This document shows positions 1 to 6,873 of a DNA stretch of 7,878 bases, in pieces. The notes beneath the pieces are model-generated. The model saw only the letters and a list, made by a program, of their open reading frames with translations, had not been told where the DNA came from and searched no databases. The DNA lies in NCBI GenBank assembly GCA_023263465.1, contig JALQWV010000033.1:1-7878 (forward strand), in the 5' to 3' direction. Numbering within the stretch: the first letter of the stretch is position 1; each line of letters begins with the position of its first letter. A program made the translations under genes and the position numbers. Origin of the DNA: Ilumatobacteraceae bacterium. GTDB lineage: Bacteria > Actinomycetota > Acidimicrobiia > Acidimicrobiales > Ilumatobacteraceae.

Positions 1-11
1 GTAAACAGCCA

Positions 12-2123
12 ATGACATCTTGGCGAAATTTCTTTAAAACCCGAATCGCTCAACAAGCGGGTTCATACGATTCAGACATCGACGCGCGAATTATCAATCG
101 TGAGCTCAGTTGGCTTGACTTCAACGCTCGTGTTTTGGCAATGGCGAGTGACACTGGAGTGCCGCTGTTGGAGCGTTGCCGTTTTGTCTCAATCTTTAGC
201 AGCAACCTTGATGAATTTTTCCAAATTCGAGTTGCGGCATTAAAGGGACAAATCGCCGGAGATGTACACACTAAAACGCCAGATGGACGAACCCCTCAAC
301 ACCAATTGGACGACATTCGCAGAATTACCAAGAAGCTTGTTGCCCAACAAGAACGTGTGTGGATGGATGAAATAATTCCACAACTTGCTGAACACAGCAT
401 TTGCATTTCAACCTGGAGGGAATTATCGGCTGTAGATCGTGAACACCTCACGGGAGTCTTTGAATCACGAATTTTCCCTGTGCTTACGCCTCTAGCGGTA
501 GACCCAGCGCATCCTTTCCCTTACATTTCCAATTTGGCACTCAGCCTTGCCATTGTGGTGCGCGACCCGAAGTCGGGCGAAGAGCGATTTGCGCGTGTAA
601 AGCTGCCCCAAACATTCCCACGTTTTTTCCAATTGCCAGATTCATTCACGTTTGTGAGCATTGAGGAAATTGTTAGCGCCAATTTGCCGCGCTTATTCCC
701 GGGCATGGAAATTATGCAGTGTCATCCATTTCGCGTCACCCGCAATGCCGACCTTTCGGTTGACGATGAAGACGCCGAAGATCTGTTGGTTGCAGTGGAA
801 ATGGAATTGCGTCGTCGTCGCTTTGGCAAGGCGGTGCGGTTGGAAGTTCCGGAAGCAATGTCGAGTGACTTGGTTGCTTTGCTCATTGACGAACTTGAAA
901 TAGACGCTGAAGATGTTTCACGACACACAACGAGTATTGATCTCACTGCGCTCAATCAGTTTGCAAACCTCAACCTTGCGCAACTTCGTTATGCACCGTG
1001 GGCACCGCTTACCGCTGGTCGACTTCAGGCTGTAGAAGAGGGCGAAAAGTCAATATTTGCAGTAATTCGCGAGCGTCAATTACTGGTGCATCACCCACAC
1101 GAATCCTTCAGTACTTCTGTAGAAACCTTTGTTAAACAGGCAGCGCTCGACCCAAATGTGCAGTCCATCAAAATGACGCTGTATCGCACGTCAGGTGATT
1201 CGTCCATTGCCATGCACCTGATTAAGGCTGCGGAAATGGGCAAACAAGTTGCGGTTGTACTCGAACTGAAAGCACGTTTTGACGAAGCACGAAATGTTTC
1301 GTGGGCCAAAGAACTTGAATACGCCGGCGTACACGTGACGTACGGATTGGTTGGCTTGAAGACGCACGCAAAATGTATTCTGGTTGTACGCAACGACCCC
1401 GACAAAATGCGTCGATATGTGCATATTGGTACCGGCAACTACAACTCCACCACTGCGCGACTCTATGAAGACATCGGGTTCTTCACAAGCGAAGACGCCA
1501 TCGGCTCCGATGTTGCAGAATTATTTAATTTCTTAACGGGTTACGCACAAGAGCCTGACTATGAAGTGTTGCTTGTTGCGCCACATCAATTGCGTGATCG
1601 CATCATTGCGCTCATTGATAAGGAAGCAACGTTTGGTGAGACCGGCAAAATCACCATCAAGATCAACTCAATTTCTGACCCAGCAGTAATTGAAGCTCTG
1701 TATCGCGCCAGTGGCGCAGGAGTAAAAATCAATCTAGTTGTGCGCGGAATTTGTTGTATTCGCGCCGGCGTTGCGGGAATGTCAGAAAACATTGTGGTGC
1801 GATCAATTCTCGGTCGTTACTTGGAGCACTCTCGCATTTATCGATTTGAACACGGCCTCGATAACGACGAACCCTTGCACCTCATTGGCTCTGCCGACAT
1901 GATGGGACGCAACTTGGATGGTCGTGTGGAAGCACTTGCGCCACTTACTCATCCCAAGCACCGCATGTGGCTCGATACGGTGCTTGGATTCTTGCTCGAC
2001 GATGCGTCGACTCATTTCCTCTTGCAAAGCGACAATCGCTGGGAACGCATTGGCTCCGTTGCGGAGTCAGGTGATGCTCAAAAGAAGTTGCACGAATGGG
2101 TCGTTGCCACTCAAGTGCGATAA
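12..2123 (+). CDS. ppk1: Polyphosphate kinase 1 (PPK1)
   Basis: This protein reversibly transfers the gamma phosphate of ATP onto inorganic polyphosphate, building the cell's phosphate and energy store. Its 703 residues are close to the usual length (E. coli 688). The four-domain PPK1 layout can be followed: an N-terminal domain with NRELSWLDFNARVL (about residues 28-42) and the conserved SNLDEFF (N65 for ATP contact), a head domain (about 140-330), then two phospholipase-D-like C-terminal domains. In the first of these, R392 and R422 (in ARFDE) match the E. coli Mg/phosphate-binding R375 and R405. H452 in GLKTHAK matches the autophosphorylated H435, and H471 in YVHIGTGNYN matches H454, with the same 19-residue spacing. 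All key residues are present, so it should be active. The ATG at 12 is the first visible start. No stop lies upstream in frame within the window, so a slightly earlier start outside it cannot be excluded. It lies upstream of phoU and regX3 on the same strand, which fits phosphate-controlled expression. Confidence 0.97.
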   Translation: MTSWRNFFKTRIAQQAGSYDSDIDARIINRELSWLDFNARVLAMASDTGVPLLERCRFVSIFSSNLDEFFQIRVAALKGQIAGDVHTKTPDGRTPQHQLDDIRRITKKLVAQQERVWMDEIIPQLAEHSICISTWRELSAVDREHLTGVFESRIFPVLTPLAVDPAHPFPYISNLALSLAIVVRDPKSGEERFARVKLPQTFPRFFQLPDSFTFVSIEEIVSANLPRLFPGMEIMQCHPFRVTRNADLSVDDEDAEDLLVAVEMELRRRRFGKAVRLEVPEAMSSDLVALLIDELEIDAEDVSRHTTSIDLTALNQFANLNLAQLRYAPWAPLTAGRLQAVEEGEKSIFAVIRERQLLVHHPHESFSTSVETFVKQAALDPNVQSIKMTLYRTSGDSSIAMHLIKAAEMGKQVAVVLELKARFDEARNVSWAKELEYAGVHVTYGLVGLKTHAKCILVVRNDPDKMRRYVHIGTGNYNSTTARLYEDIGFFTSEDAIGSDVAELFNFLTGYAQEPDYEVLLVAPHQLRDRIIALIDKEATFGETGKITIKINSISDPAVIEALYRASGAGVKINLVVRGICCIRAGVAGMSENIVVRSILGRYLEHSRIYRFEHGLDNDEPLHLIGSADMMGRNLDGRVEALAPLTHPKHRMWLDTVLGFLLDDASTHFLLQSDNRWERIGSVAESGDAQKKLHEWVVATQVR

Positions 2124-2193
2124 ATCAGGTTCGTTTACCTCGTAGTAATCTGTAGTTCGGTTGAACGTAACCCTGAGAGAATAGGTTGGGCAC
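2124..2193 (+). promoter_or_regulatory. ppk1-phoU intergenic region with candidate phoU promoter
   Basis: This 70-base gap is the largest in the window. A TTGAAC (2161-2166, -35-like) is followed 15 bases later by TAGGTT (2182-2187, matching the TAnnnT form of an actinobacterial -10). Exactly 6 bases then separate it from the phoU GTG at 2194, the geometry of a leaderless transcript beginning at the start codon. The same bases also contain AGG (2183-2185), which could act as a weak ribosome binding site, so the reading is ambiguous. The 15-base spacer is shorter than the usual 17. A second possible -10, TAATCT, is at 2146-2151. No hairpin plus T-run terminator for ppk1 is seen, so read-through from ppk1 is also possible. 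Confidence 0.4.
2155..2166. promoter_or_regulatory. Short inverted repeat GTTC-GGTT-GAAC, possible regulator site
   Basis: A perfect 4+4 inverted repeat (GTTC, 4-base spacer, GAAC) overlaps the -35-like element upstream of phoU. A second GTTCG lies at 2129-2133. Pho-type operators of actinobacteria often contain GTTCA-like units, and the neighbouring regulator is a RegX3 homologue, so autoregulation is a reasonable guess. The repeat is short and the direct-repeat period is not the usual 11 bases, so this is weak. Confidence 0.2.
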
Positions 2194-2910
2194 GTGGAAG
2201 AACTTCGCAGTACGTTTCATAAAGAGATTGAAGAAATTCGTCAAGAAGTTATGGCGCTTGGAAAATCGGTCATCGAGGCCATTCCACGTGCAACTGCAGT
2301 GTTATTGAATAGCGACCTTGAAGGCGCAGATTATTTGTTGCAAGCCGACGATGAAATTGATGCCCGTGCAATTGACATCGAAGAAAAGTGCTTTCAGGAA
2401 CTTGCGTTGCAATCACCAGTTGCTGGCGACCTTCGCGAACTTGTCTCCATGATCAAAATTGCCGGAGAGCTTGAGCGTTCTGCGGATCTTGCAGTGAATA
2501 TTTGCAAAGCTGCTCGACGTATTTATGGTCACAAGATCGATCCTGAACTAAGTGACCTCATCGCAAAAATGAGCGAACAAGCACAACAGCTGTTTGTTTC
2601 CACGATGGAAGCATTTAATGACCATGACGCTGCAAAGGCAGCAGCAATTGATGACATGGACTCATTCCTTGACGGATTGCATCGACGATTTATTGCAGAA
2701 ATTTTTGAGATTCATGCACGAGAAGCAATTGATTTGCAGGTCGCCGTTCAGCTGGCGATGGTTGCTCGCTTCTACGAGCGCATTGGTGATCATGCGGTAA
2801 ACGTTGGTGAGCGCACGCGATTTATTGTGACTGGTTGGAAACCAGAGCTCAAGGGCGCCGCTCGCCATCGAGCGCGACTAGATGCTTCTGGCGAGTTTCC
2901 GAGGCCGTAA
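2194..2910 (+). CDS. phoU: PhoU phosphate-signalling protein
   Basis: PhoU is a cytoplasmic helical-bundle protein that links the high-affinity phosphate transporter (PstSCAB) to the phosphate two-component system and keeps the response off when phosphate is plentiful. The 238-residue length is typical. Two tandem three-helix PhoU repeats are visible, each with the metal-binding ExxxD signature: E94-RSA-D98 followed by N102 in the first, and E195-RIG-D199-H200 followed by N203 in the second. The GTG start gives the standard N-terminus (MEELRSTFHKEIEEIRQEV) and sits 6 bases after a TAGGTT element. The response regulator gene begins 6 bases after its stop, so the two are almost certainly co-transcribed. 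No pst transporter genes are present in this window. Confidence 0.96.
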   Translation: MEELRSTFHKEIEEIRQEVMALGKSVIEAIPRATAVLLNSDLEGADYLLQADDEIDARAIDIEEKCFQELALQSPVAGDLRELVSMIKIAGELERSADLAVNICKAARRIYGHKIDPELSDLIAKMSEQAQQLFVSTMEAFNDHDAAKAAAIDDMDSFLDGLHRRFIAEIFEIHAREAIDLQVAVQLAMVARFYERIGDHAVNVGERTRFIVTGWKPELKGAARHRARLDASGEFPRP

Positions 2911-2916
2911 ATTCCA

Positions 2917-3630
2917 ATGTCGGCCGATCTTCCCGTTGTCTTCCTGGTTGAAGACGAAGAGACGTTTGTTGAGGCTCTTGAAATTGGGTTGAAACGCGAG
3001 GGTTTTCGCGTGCATGTTGCTCGCGATGGAGCAGAAGCACTGGCCATGTTTGATGGCATAAAGGCAGACATTGTGTTGTTAGACGTGATGCTGCCAAAAA
3101 TTTCGGGAACTGATGTGTGTCGCGAGATTCGTAAGAAGAGCCAAGTGCCCATCATCATGGTGTCAGCAAAAGGTTCCGAAATCGACACGGTGGTTGGGCT
3201 TGAAGTAGGGGCCGACGATTACATCGTGAAGCCATACAGGTTGCGTGAACTTGTGGCGCGCATTCGTGCAGCGTTGCGTCGCAGTTCGCTCACGCCAACC
3301 GAAATTGAAGAAGTGGGTATTGGAACCGTCAGCATTGGCGATGTATCCATTGACCCAGAGCAACATATCGTCACCGTGCGTGGTGAAGTTACCAAGCTTC
3401 CATTAAAGGAATTTGAGTTGCTGTATGTACTGATGGCTAACGCCGGACGAGTACTTACGCGCGAAACCTTGATTGACCGTGTGTGGGGAACTGACTACTA
3501 CGGAGACACCAAGACGCTTGACGTGCATATCAAGCGACTTCGCTCGAAGGTTGAGTTAGACCCAGCAGTGCCCACTCGCGTGGCAACAATCCGTGGGTTG
3601 GGCTACAAGTATGAGAAAGTTGTTGCATAG
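2917..3630 (+). CDS. regX3: RegX3-type phosphate response regulator (OmpR/PhoB family)
   Basis: This is a DNA-binding response regulator expected to switch on phosphate-starvation genes. The receiver domain (about residues 6-120) has the acidic pair E12-D13, the phospho-acceptor D56 in VLLDVMLP, the switch residue S83 and K105 in DYIVKPY. The C-terminal winged-helix domain (about 140-235) has LPLKEFELL, the RVLTRETLIDRVWG stretch, DTKTLDVHIKRLRSK and the terminal RGLGYKYE. SGTDVC after the phosphorylation site, together with the recognition helix, resembles mycobacterial RegX3 more than PhoP or MtrA as I recall those sequences. At 237 residues it is normal in length. The ATG is 6 bases after phoU, with GAGG at 2901-2904 inside the phoU 3' end as a possible ribosome binding site. 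The usual partner kinase (SenX3/PhoR) is not adjacent: phoU lies upstream and a transporter downstream. The kinase must be encoded elsewhere. Confidence 0.93.
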   Translation: MSADLPVVFLVEDEETFVEALEIGLKREGFRVHVARDGAEALAMFDGIKADIVLLDVMLPKISGTDVCREIRKKSQVPIIMVSAKGSEIDTVVGLEVGADDYIVKPYRLRELVARIRAALRRSSLTPTEIEEVGIGTVSIGDVSIDPEQHIVTVRGEVTKLPLKEFELLYVLMANAGRVLTRETLIDRVWGTDYYGDTKTLDVHIKRLRSKVELDPAVPTRVATIRGLGYKYEKVVA

Positions 3631-3674
3631 CAACACTGACCACTCCATTACAACGCCTGTCGCGCGTTCACATC

Positions 3675-4769
3675 ATGATGATTGCTGGTGAAGCAGCGCT
3701 TGCGGTTTCGTTAGCCGATTCGCTGTTTTTGTCAATAAGTCCAGATGCCGCTCGAAGCAAAGTACTGCTCTTTCTTGCATTCAGTTTTGCTCCGTTTGTC
3801 GTGCTGTCAAAGGGCATAAGCCCATTCCTTGACCGAATGCCGGGTGGCCGCAGAATGACGGTGTTCATAGTGGGCATCTTGCGAGCAATCGTGGTGCTGG
3901 CTATGGCTCGCTATTTGCAATCTGTGATGCTGTTTCCGCTGGCATTTGCTTCTTTGATTTTGGCCAAGGTGTATCAAGTGTCGCGCTCAGCAATGATGCC
4001 GACGGTTGTGCAAAACGATGCCGAACTGATGTCCGCAAATGGAAAATTCGGCAGACTCACGGGAATTGTTGGTTTCGCTGCAGGCGGACCTGCGGTTCTG
4101 CTGCAACGAATTGACACCCAAATGTCCCTTGTGCTGTCGGCGATTGCGTTTGTGCTTGCCGCAACAATGACCCTCAAATTGCCGCGCCATGTTGCTGCGG
4201 TAAGGAGCAAGGCAACTCGTGCAGAGCGCGAAGAATTGAGCACTCCAGAAATTATTCGTGCTGCAGTTGCGATGTCTTCACTGCGAGCAACGAGTGGGTT
4301 CATGATGTTGCACTTGGCGTTTTGGTTACGTAATGAAAAGGCAGGACTTGCATGGTTCGGATTCGCGCTTGCAATTGGTTCGGCTAGCACTCTGCTGGCC
4401 AATTCGATTGGTGCACCGCTGACGAGAAAGTTGAATCACCACAGCATTTTGGTGAGTTCGTTATGCGTGGTTGCCATTACGGGAATCATTTCGGCTGTGA
4501 ACGGGAGTATTACTGCCGGAATCGTGCTTGCTGGAGTGGTGAACGGTTTTGGTGCAATCGGAAAACTGGCCTTTGACTCAATCGTGCAGCAACATGCACC
4601 CGACGCCAACCGATCACGTGTATTTGCCCAATATGAAACGCGAAATCAATTGTTTCAGGTTGCCGGTGGATTGCTTGCAGTGTTGTTTGTTCCTAGTGGG
4701 GCTGTGGGGTTTGCATTCGTTGGCGTTTATGCCGCGATCGCCACTGCGTACTACGCCTTTAAGTACTAA
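3675..4769 (+). CDS. MFS-type membrane transporter, substrate unknown
   Basis: This is an integral membrane protein of the major facilitator superfamily, 364 residues. About twelve hydrophobic segments are visible, roughly at residues 5-22, 29-46, 61-78, 84-102, 126-143, 149-167, 196-218, 225-245, 257-275, 279-297, 325-339 and 342-362, with a hydrophilic central loop at 168-192. ISPFLDRMPGGRRM (48-61) between helices 2 and 3 resembles MFS motif A. The substrate cannot be told from sequence. The first helix starts almost at the chosen ATG, and no good Shine-Dalgarno precedes it. The frame is open back to a stop at 3612 and would add LQRLSRVH-like residues common in this family, with only CTG codons (3636, 3657) as possible earlier starts, so the true N-terminus may be longer. 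It follows regX3 by 44 bases on the same strand and may be on its transcript. Its TAA abuts the stop of the convergent gene. Confidence 0.8.
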   Translation: MMIAGEAALAVSLADSLFLSISPDAARSKVLLFLAFSFAPFVVLSKGISPFLDRMPGGRRMTVFIVGILRAIVVLAMARYLQSVMLFPLAFASLILAKVYQVSRSAMMPTVVQNDAELMSANGKFGRLTGIVGFAAGGPAVLLQRIDTQMSLVLSAIAFVLAATMTLKLPRHVAAVRSKATRAEREELSTPEIIRAAVAMSSLRATSGFMMLHLAFWLRNEKAGLAWFGFALAIGSASTLLANSIGAPLTRKLNHHSILVSSLCVVAITGIISAVNGSITAGIVLAGVVNGFGAIGKLAFDSIVQQHAPDANRSRVFAQYETRNQLFQVAGGLLAVLFVPSGAVGFAFVGVYAAIATAYYAFKY

Positions 4770-5978
4770 TTATTCGCTGATATCGCGTTGCTCAATATTG
4801 AGTCGGGCTAGCCATAAGCCAGGGGCATCTAATTCGCTGGGTGTCGGCAGGTTTCCCGCAGCGTTGAACAGCGACGCGAGCCCATCGTGGCCTGCACGTT
4901 CCACCACTCCCGCTGCAAATGCATGGCCGCGGTCCACCTGTTGGCGAGTAAGACGCAGTCCAAGCAGTTGTTCAACAAAGGAGTCACTCGGCGAAGCCTC
5001 AACTCTGCGGCGGCGGACTGCCTCGCTAATTTGAGAACTTCCACCGAGCAATGAAGCCGAAACGGTGTCGACAGCATGGTCGATGTAGCCAATGATGGCA
5101 GCGATCATGGCGTCGAGTGACGGCGCTTGAGCCTCTTGTGATGCCGAACGCACTGCTCCAAGAATGATGGTGGGGTCGGTGAGAAACTTCTGCATCATGG
5201 CCATTGGGTCACTGGTACCCAGATCCAAACTGGTGAGGCGCTCCATGAGAGCGTTTGGATTTGGCGAAAACCCGCCGATGTATGAACTAATTGCAGCGCC
5301 TATTGCAGAGCGAATATGCGTCGATGTGAGCACTGCGTGTGACGTGAGTTCGTGAATGAGCACCCACATGCGCATGTCATCTACGGGAATACTCCAGTCG
5401 TGTGCAAACTCGTCAACGTTTGATGCAACGATCAGCATTTGATCACGTGGCTCGCGCGGAAGTGGTAGGTCGTATTGCCCAAACGACTTGAGTGCCAGTT
5501 GACCCACCATGGTTCCAACCGACATTCCCATCATTGCTGGCGCCATCATTTTGTTAAGCGACGCCATCATGTTCATCATGGGATCGTCTTGGTGGACGTC
5601 GAGTGCATCGGTTGGAATGATCGGTGAACCACTAAGCGACGATGCAAGTTCGTTAAACAATGGTTTGTATGACTCGAGTGTGTGATGCGCCCACAGTGAA
5701 CGATTGACCACTACAACGTGGGGCAACTTGCCCGCCGACGCAGTGTCAAGACCCGTGTGATTGCGCACATGAAGATCTGCAATCGGTACCAAGTGCTCGA
5801 TACCTACTCTGGCTGCCGGGTCTACGTTTGGCTCGGTGGAGTTGCCAGAAAGTGCCGTCATCATTGCAGTTTGGCGTGCCACATCCCATTGCAACGGTCC
5901 TTGAGACGACATGGCTTTAGCCATATCTCCGAAGAATGGCAATCCGGAAAATGGGTTTTCGTTAGGGCTGTCTGACAT
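4770..5978 (-). CDS. DUF2342-type zinc-metallohydrolase homologue with altered HEXXH motif
   Basis: This 402-residue cytoplasmic protein resembles the actinobacterial DUF2342 family (annotated as zinc-dependent metalloprotease or F420-associated putative hydrolase). Family traits include the N-terminal NPFSGLPFFGDMAKA and PLQWDVARQTA, GQYDLPLPRE, IIGYIDHAVDTVSASLLG, RRRRVEASPSDSFVEQLLG, and the C-terminal LPTPSELDAPGLWLARL. The expected zinc motif HEXXH reads H209-E-L-T-S213-H214, so the second zinc histidine is replaced by serine with a histidine one place later. Catalysis is therefore doubtful. Residues 134-157 are very rich in methionine (10 Met). I chose ATG 5978 rather than the in-frame ATG at 6038 because the family homology begins there and a GAGAG lies just upstream. 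This start overlaps the end of the preceding gene by 17 bases, which implies translational coupling. The in vivo substrate of the family is unknown to me. Confidence 0.85.
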   Translation of the reverse strand: MSDSPNENPFSGLPFFGDMAKAMSSQGPLQWDVARQTAMMTALSGNSTEPNVDPAARVGIEHLVPIADLHVRNHTGLDTASAGKLPHVVVVNRSLWAHHTLESYKPLFNELASSLSGSPIIPTDALDVHQDDPMMNMMASLNKMMAPAMMGMSVGTMVGQLALKSFGQYDLPLPREPRDQMLIVASNVDEFAHDWSIPVDDMRMWVLIHELTSHAVLTSTHIRSAIGAAISSYIGGFSPNPNALMERLTSLDLGTSDPMAMMQKFLTDPTIILGAVRSASQEAQAPSLDAMIAAIIGYIDHAVDTVSASLLGGSSQISEAVRRRRVEASPSDSFVEQLLGLRLTRQQVDRGHAFAAGVVERAGHDGLASLFNAAGNLPTPSELDAPGLWLARLNIEQRDISE

Positions 5979-6828
5979 TGCTCTCAAGCCTATGGAGCAT
6001 GTCAACCAATTGACGAGTGGGAACCACCCAATGTGCACCTTTTAGTTCGACGCACCAACCAACGAGTTGTTGCAAGGAATTTAGTGCTGCACCTCGGCAA
6101 TGGTCGTGCAAAAAGAAATCAATGGGCCATAAATTGCGTTGCGTTGAATGTGCAGAGGAAATTGCGATTCGTGCATCACTCATTCCTTCGGAAGGGGAAG
6201 CGATGAACAAACGCTGTCCTTGTCTCATTTCACTCAGGACAGTTGATGGAGGCTGGAGGTTTTGTGCAAGGTTGATGAATGTATGAGAAGACGAATCAAC
6301 CGAGTGCAACCATGCAATTCCCGTACTGAAGTCCACTTCAAGAACGCGCAGTAACACCGTGGATCCATCAGCGAACCGAGCTTCAATTTCCTCGTTTGGC
6401 AAGAGTCCGATTCCGCTGCCTATGAAGTATCCAGTTGAGGTAAGTGGAATCACCATGTCGTCATCAGAGGACACGGCTCCAAGTGCAAAAGGAGCTCGTG
6501 TGGCTTGCCGTTGAGTTGTGGCGAGGGAAGTTCGTTTGGCTGTGACAGGAACCCATGAATTTGAGCGGGGGGTAACTACCCAGAGCAGCACAAGGGAGAC
6601 AGCAAAACTCGTTACTGCCGCGCACGACACCACTGACCGCACGGTGCGCGAAGGAAGATGTGGCTCTGGTGTTGACAGTTGCACCTGTTCTGCAACCTCG
6701 CTGGGGTGTCGCCACTGCCTTTCGTACGGTGGAAGCGGTGCATTGAAAATAACTTCACCTGATGGATCGAAATTCTCCGATGGTTCATCGTCGTGGTGGT
6801 TGTTCGACACGAGGCGAAGGTTAGTCAT
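5962..6828 (-). CDS. Membrane-anchored degenerate trypsin/HtrA-like protein
   Basis: This is a predicted single-pass membrane protein of 288 residues. A cytoplasmic, acidic N-terminus carries LPPYERQWRHPSEV (about residues 32-45), a motif I associate with Acidimicrobiia S1C-like proteins. One transmembrane helix follows (about 63-85) and then an extracytoplasmic domain of about 200 residues with trypsin-fold traits: GYFIGSGIGLLP, ARFADGSTVLLRVLEVDFSTGIAWL (where active HtrA has the catalytic Asp near DLALL), and HCRGAALNSLQQLVGW, where GNSGGPL would be expected. The nucleophilic serine, the histidine and the aspartate are not recognisable, so it is probably a non-catalytic binding or regulatory domain. 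The start is uncertain. ATG 6828 is taken. GTG 6846 has a better-placed GAGGTGG ribosome binding site and would add six residues, while GTG 6897 would overlap moaE. Its 3' end overlaps the DUF2342-type gene by 17 bases, so the two form an operon. Confidence 0.72.
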   Translation of the reverse strand: MTNLRLVSNNHHDDEPSENFDPSGEVIFNAPLPPYERQWRHPSEVAEQVQLSTPEPHLPSRTVRSVVSCAAVTSFAVSLVLLWVVTPRSNSWVPVTAKRTSLATTQRQATRAPFALGAVSSDDDMVIPLTSTGYFIGSGIGLLPNEEIEARFADGSTVLLRVLEVDFSTGIAWLHSVDSSSHTFINLAQNLQPPSTVLSEMRQGQRLFIASPSEGMSDARIAISSAHSTQRNLWPIDFFLHDHCRGAALNSLQQLVGWCVELKGAHWVVPTRQLVDMLHRLESNVRQP

Positions 6829-6861
6829 GACAACTTCACAAGGCACGTCGCCCACCTCGGG

Positions 6862-6867
6862 TACGAT
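6862..6867 (+). promoter_or_regulatory. Candidate -10 element of moaE (TACGAT), leaderless arrangement
   Basis: TACGAT fits the TAnnnT form of an actinobacterial -10 box and lies exactly 6 bases before the GTG chosen for moaE, so transcription would begin at or next to the start codon. No Shine-Dalgarno is evident for that GTG. No well-spaced -35 is visible (TTCACA at 6835-6840 is 21 bases away). The gap to the divergent gene's ATG is only 45 bases, which leaves little room for conventional leaders on either side. Confidence 0.4.
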
Positions 6868-6873
6868 GAAGCC

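Noticed and set aside
1091..1438. 115-codon - strand open frame inside ppk1
   Set aside because: Lies opposite the most conserved catalytic part of ppk1; explained by codon constraints there.
3974..4402. 142-codon - strand open frame inside the MFS gene
   Set aside because: Antisense shadow of a well-supported membrane protein; the translation is Ser/Arg-rich with no recognisable motif.
4791..4802. Perfect 12-base palindrome CTCAATATTGAG near the convergent gene ends
   Set aside because: It is inside the coding end of the DUF2342-type gene, has no loop or T-run to act as a terminator, and one such palindrome in about 8 kb is not strong evidence of a site.
4549..5034. 161-codon + strand open frame across the MFS 3' end and the DUF2342-type gene
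   Set aside because: It spans two real genes in other frames, its translation is low in complexity and shows no domain, and both overlapped genes have clear family homology.
6793..6873. N-terminal extension of MoaE from the ATG at 6793
   Set aside because: The 27 extra residues do not look like MoaE, and the stretch overlaps the divergent gene's start; the GTG at 6874 gives a normal-length protein.
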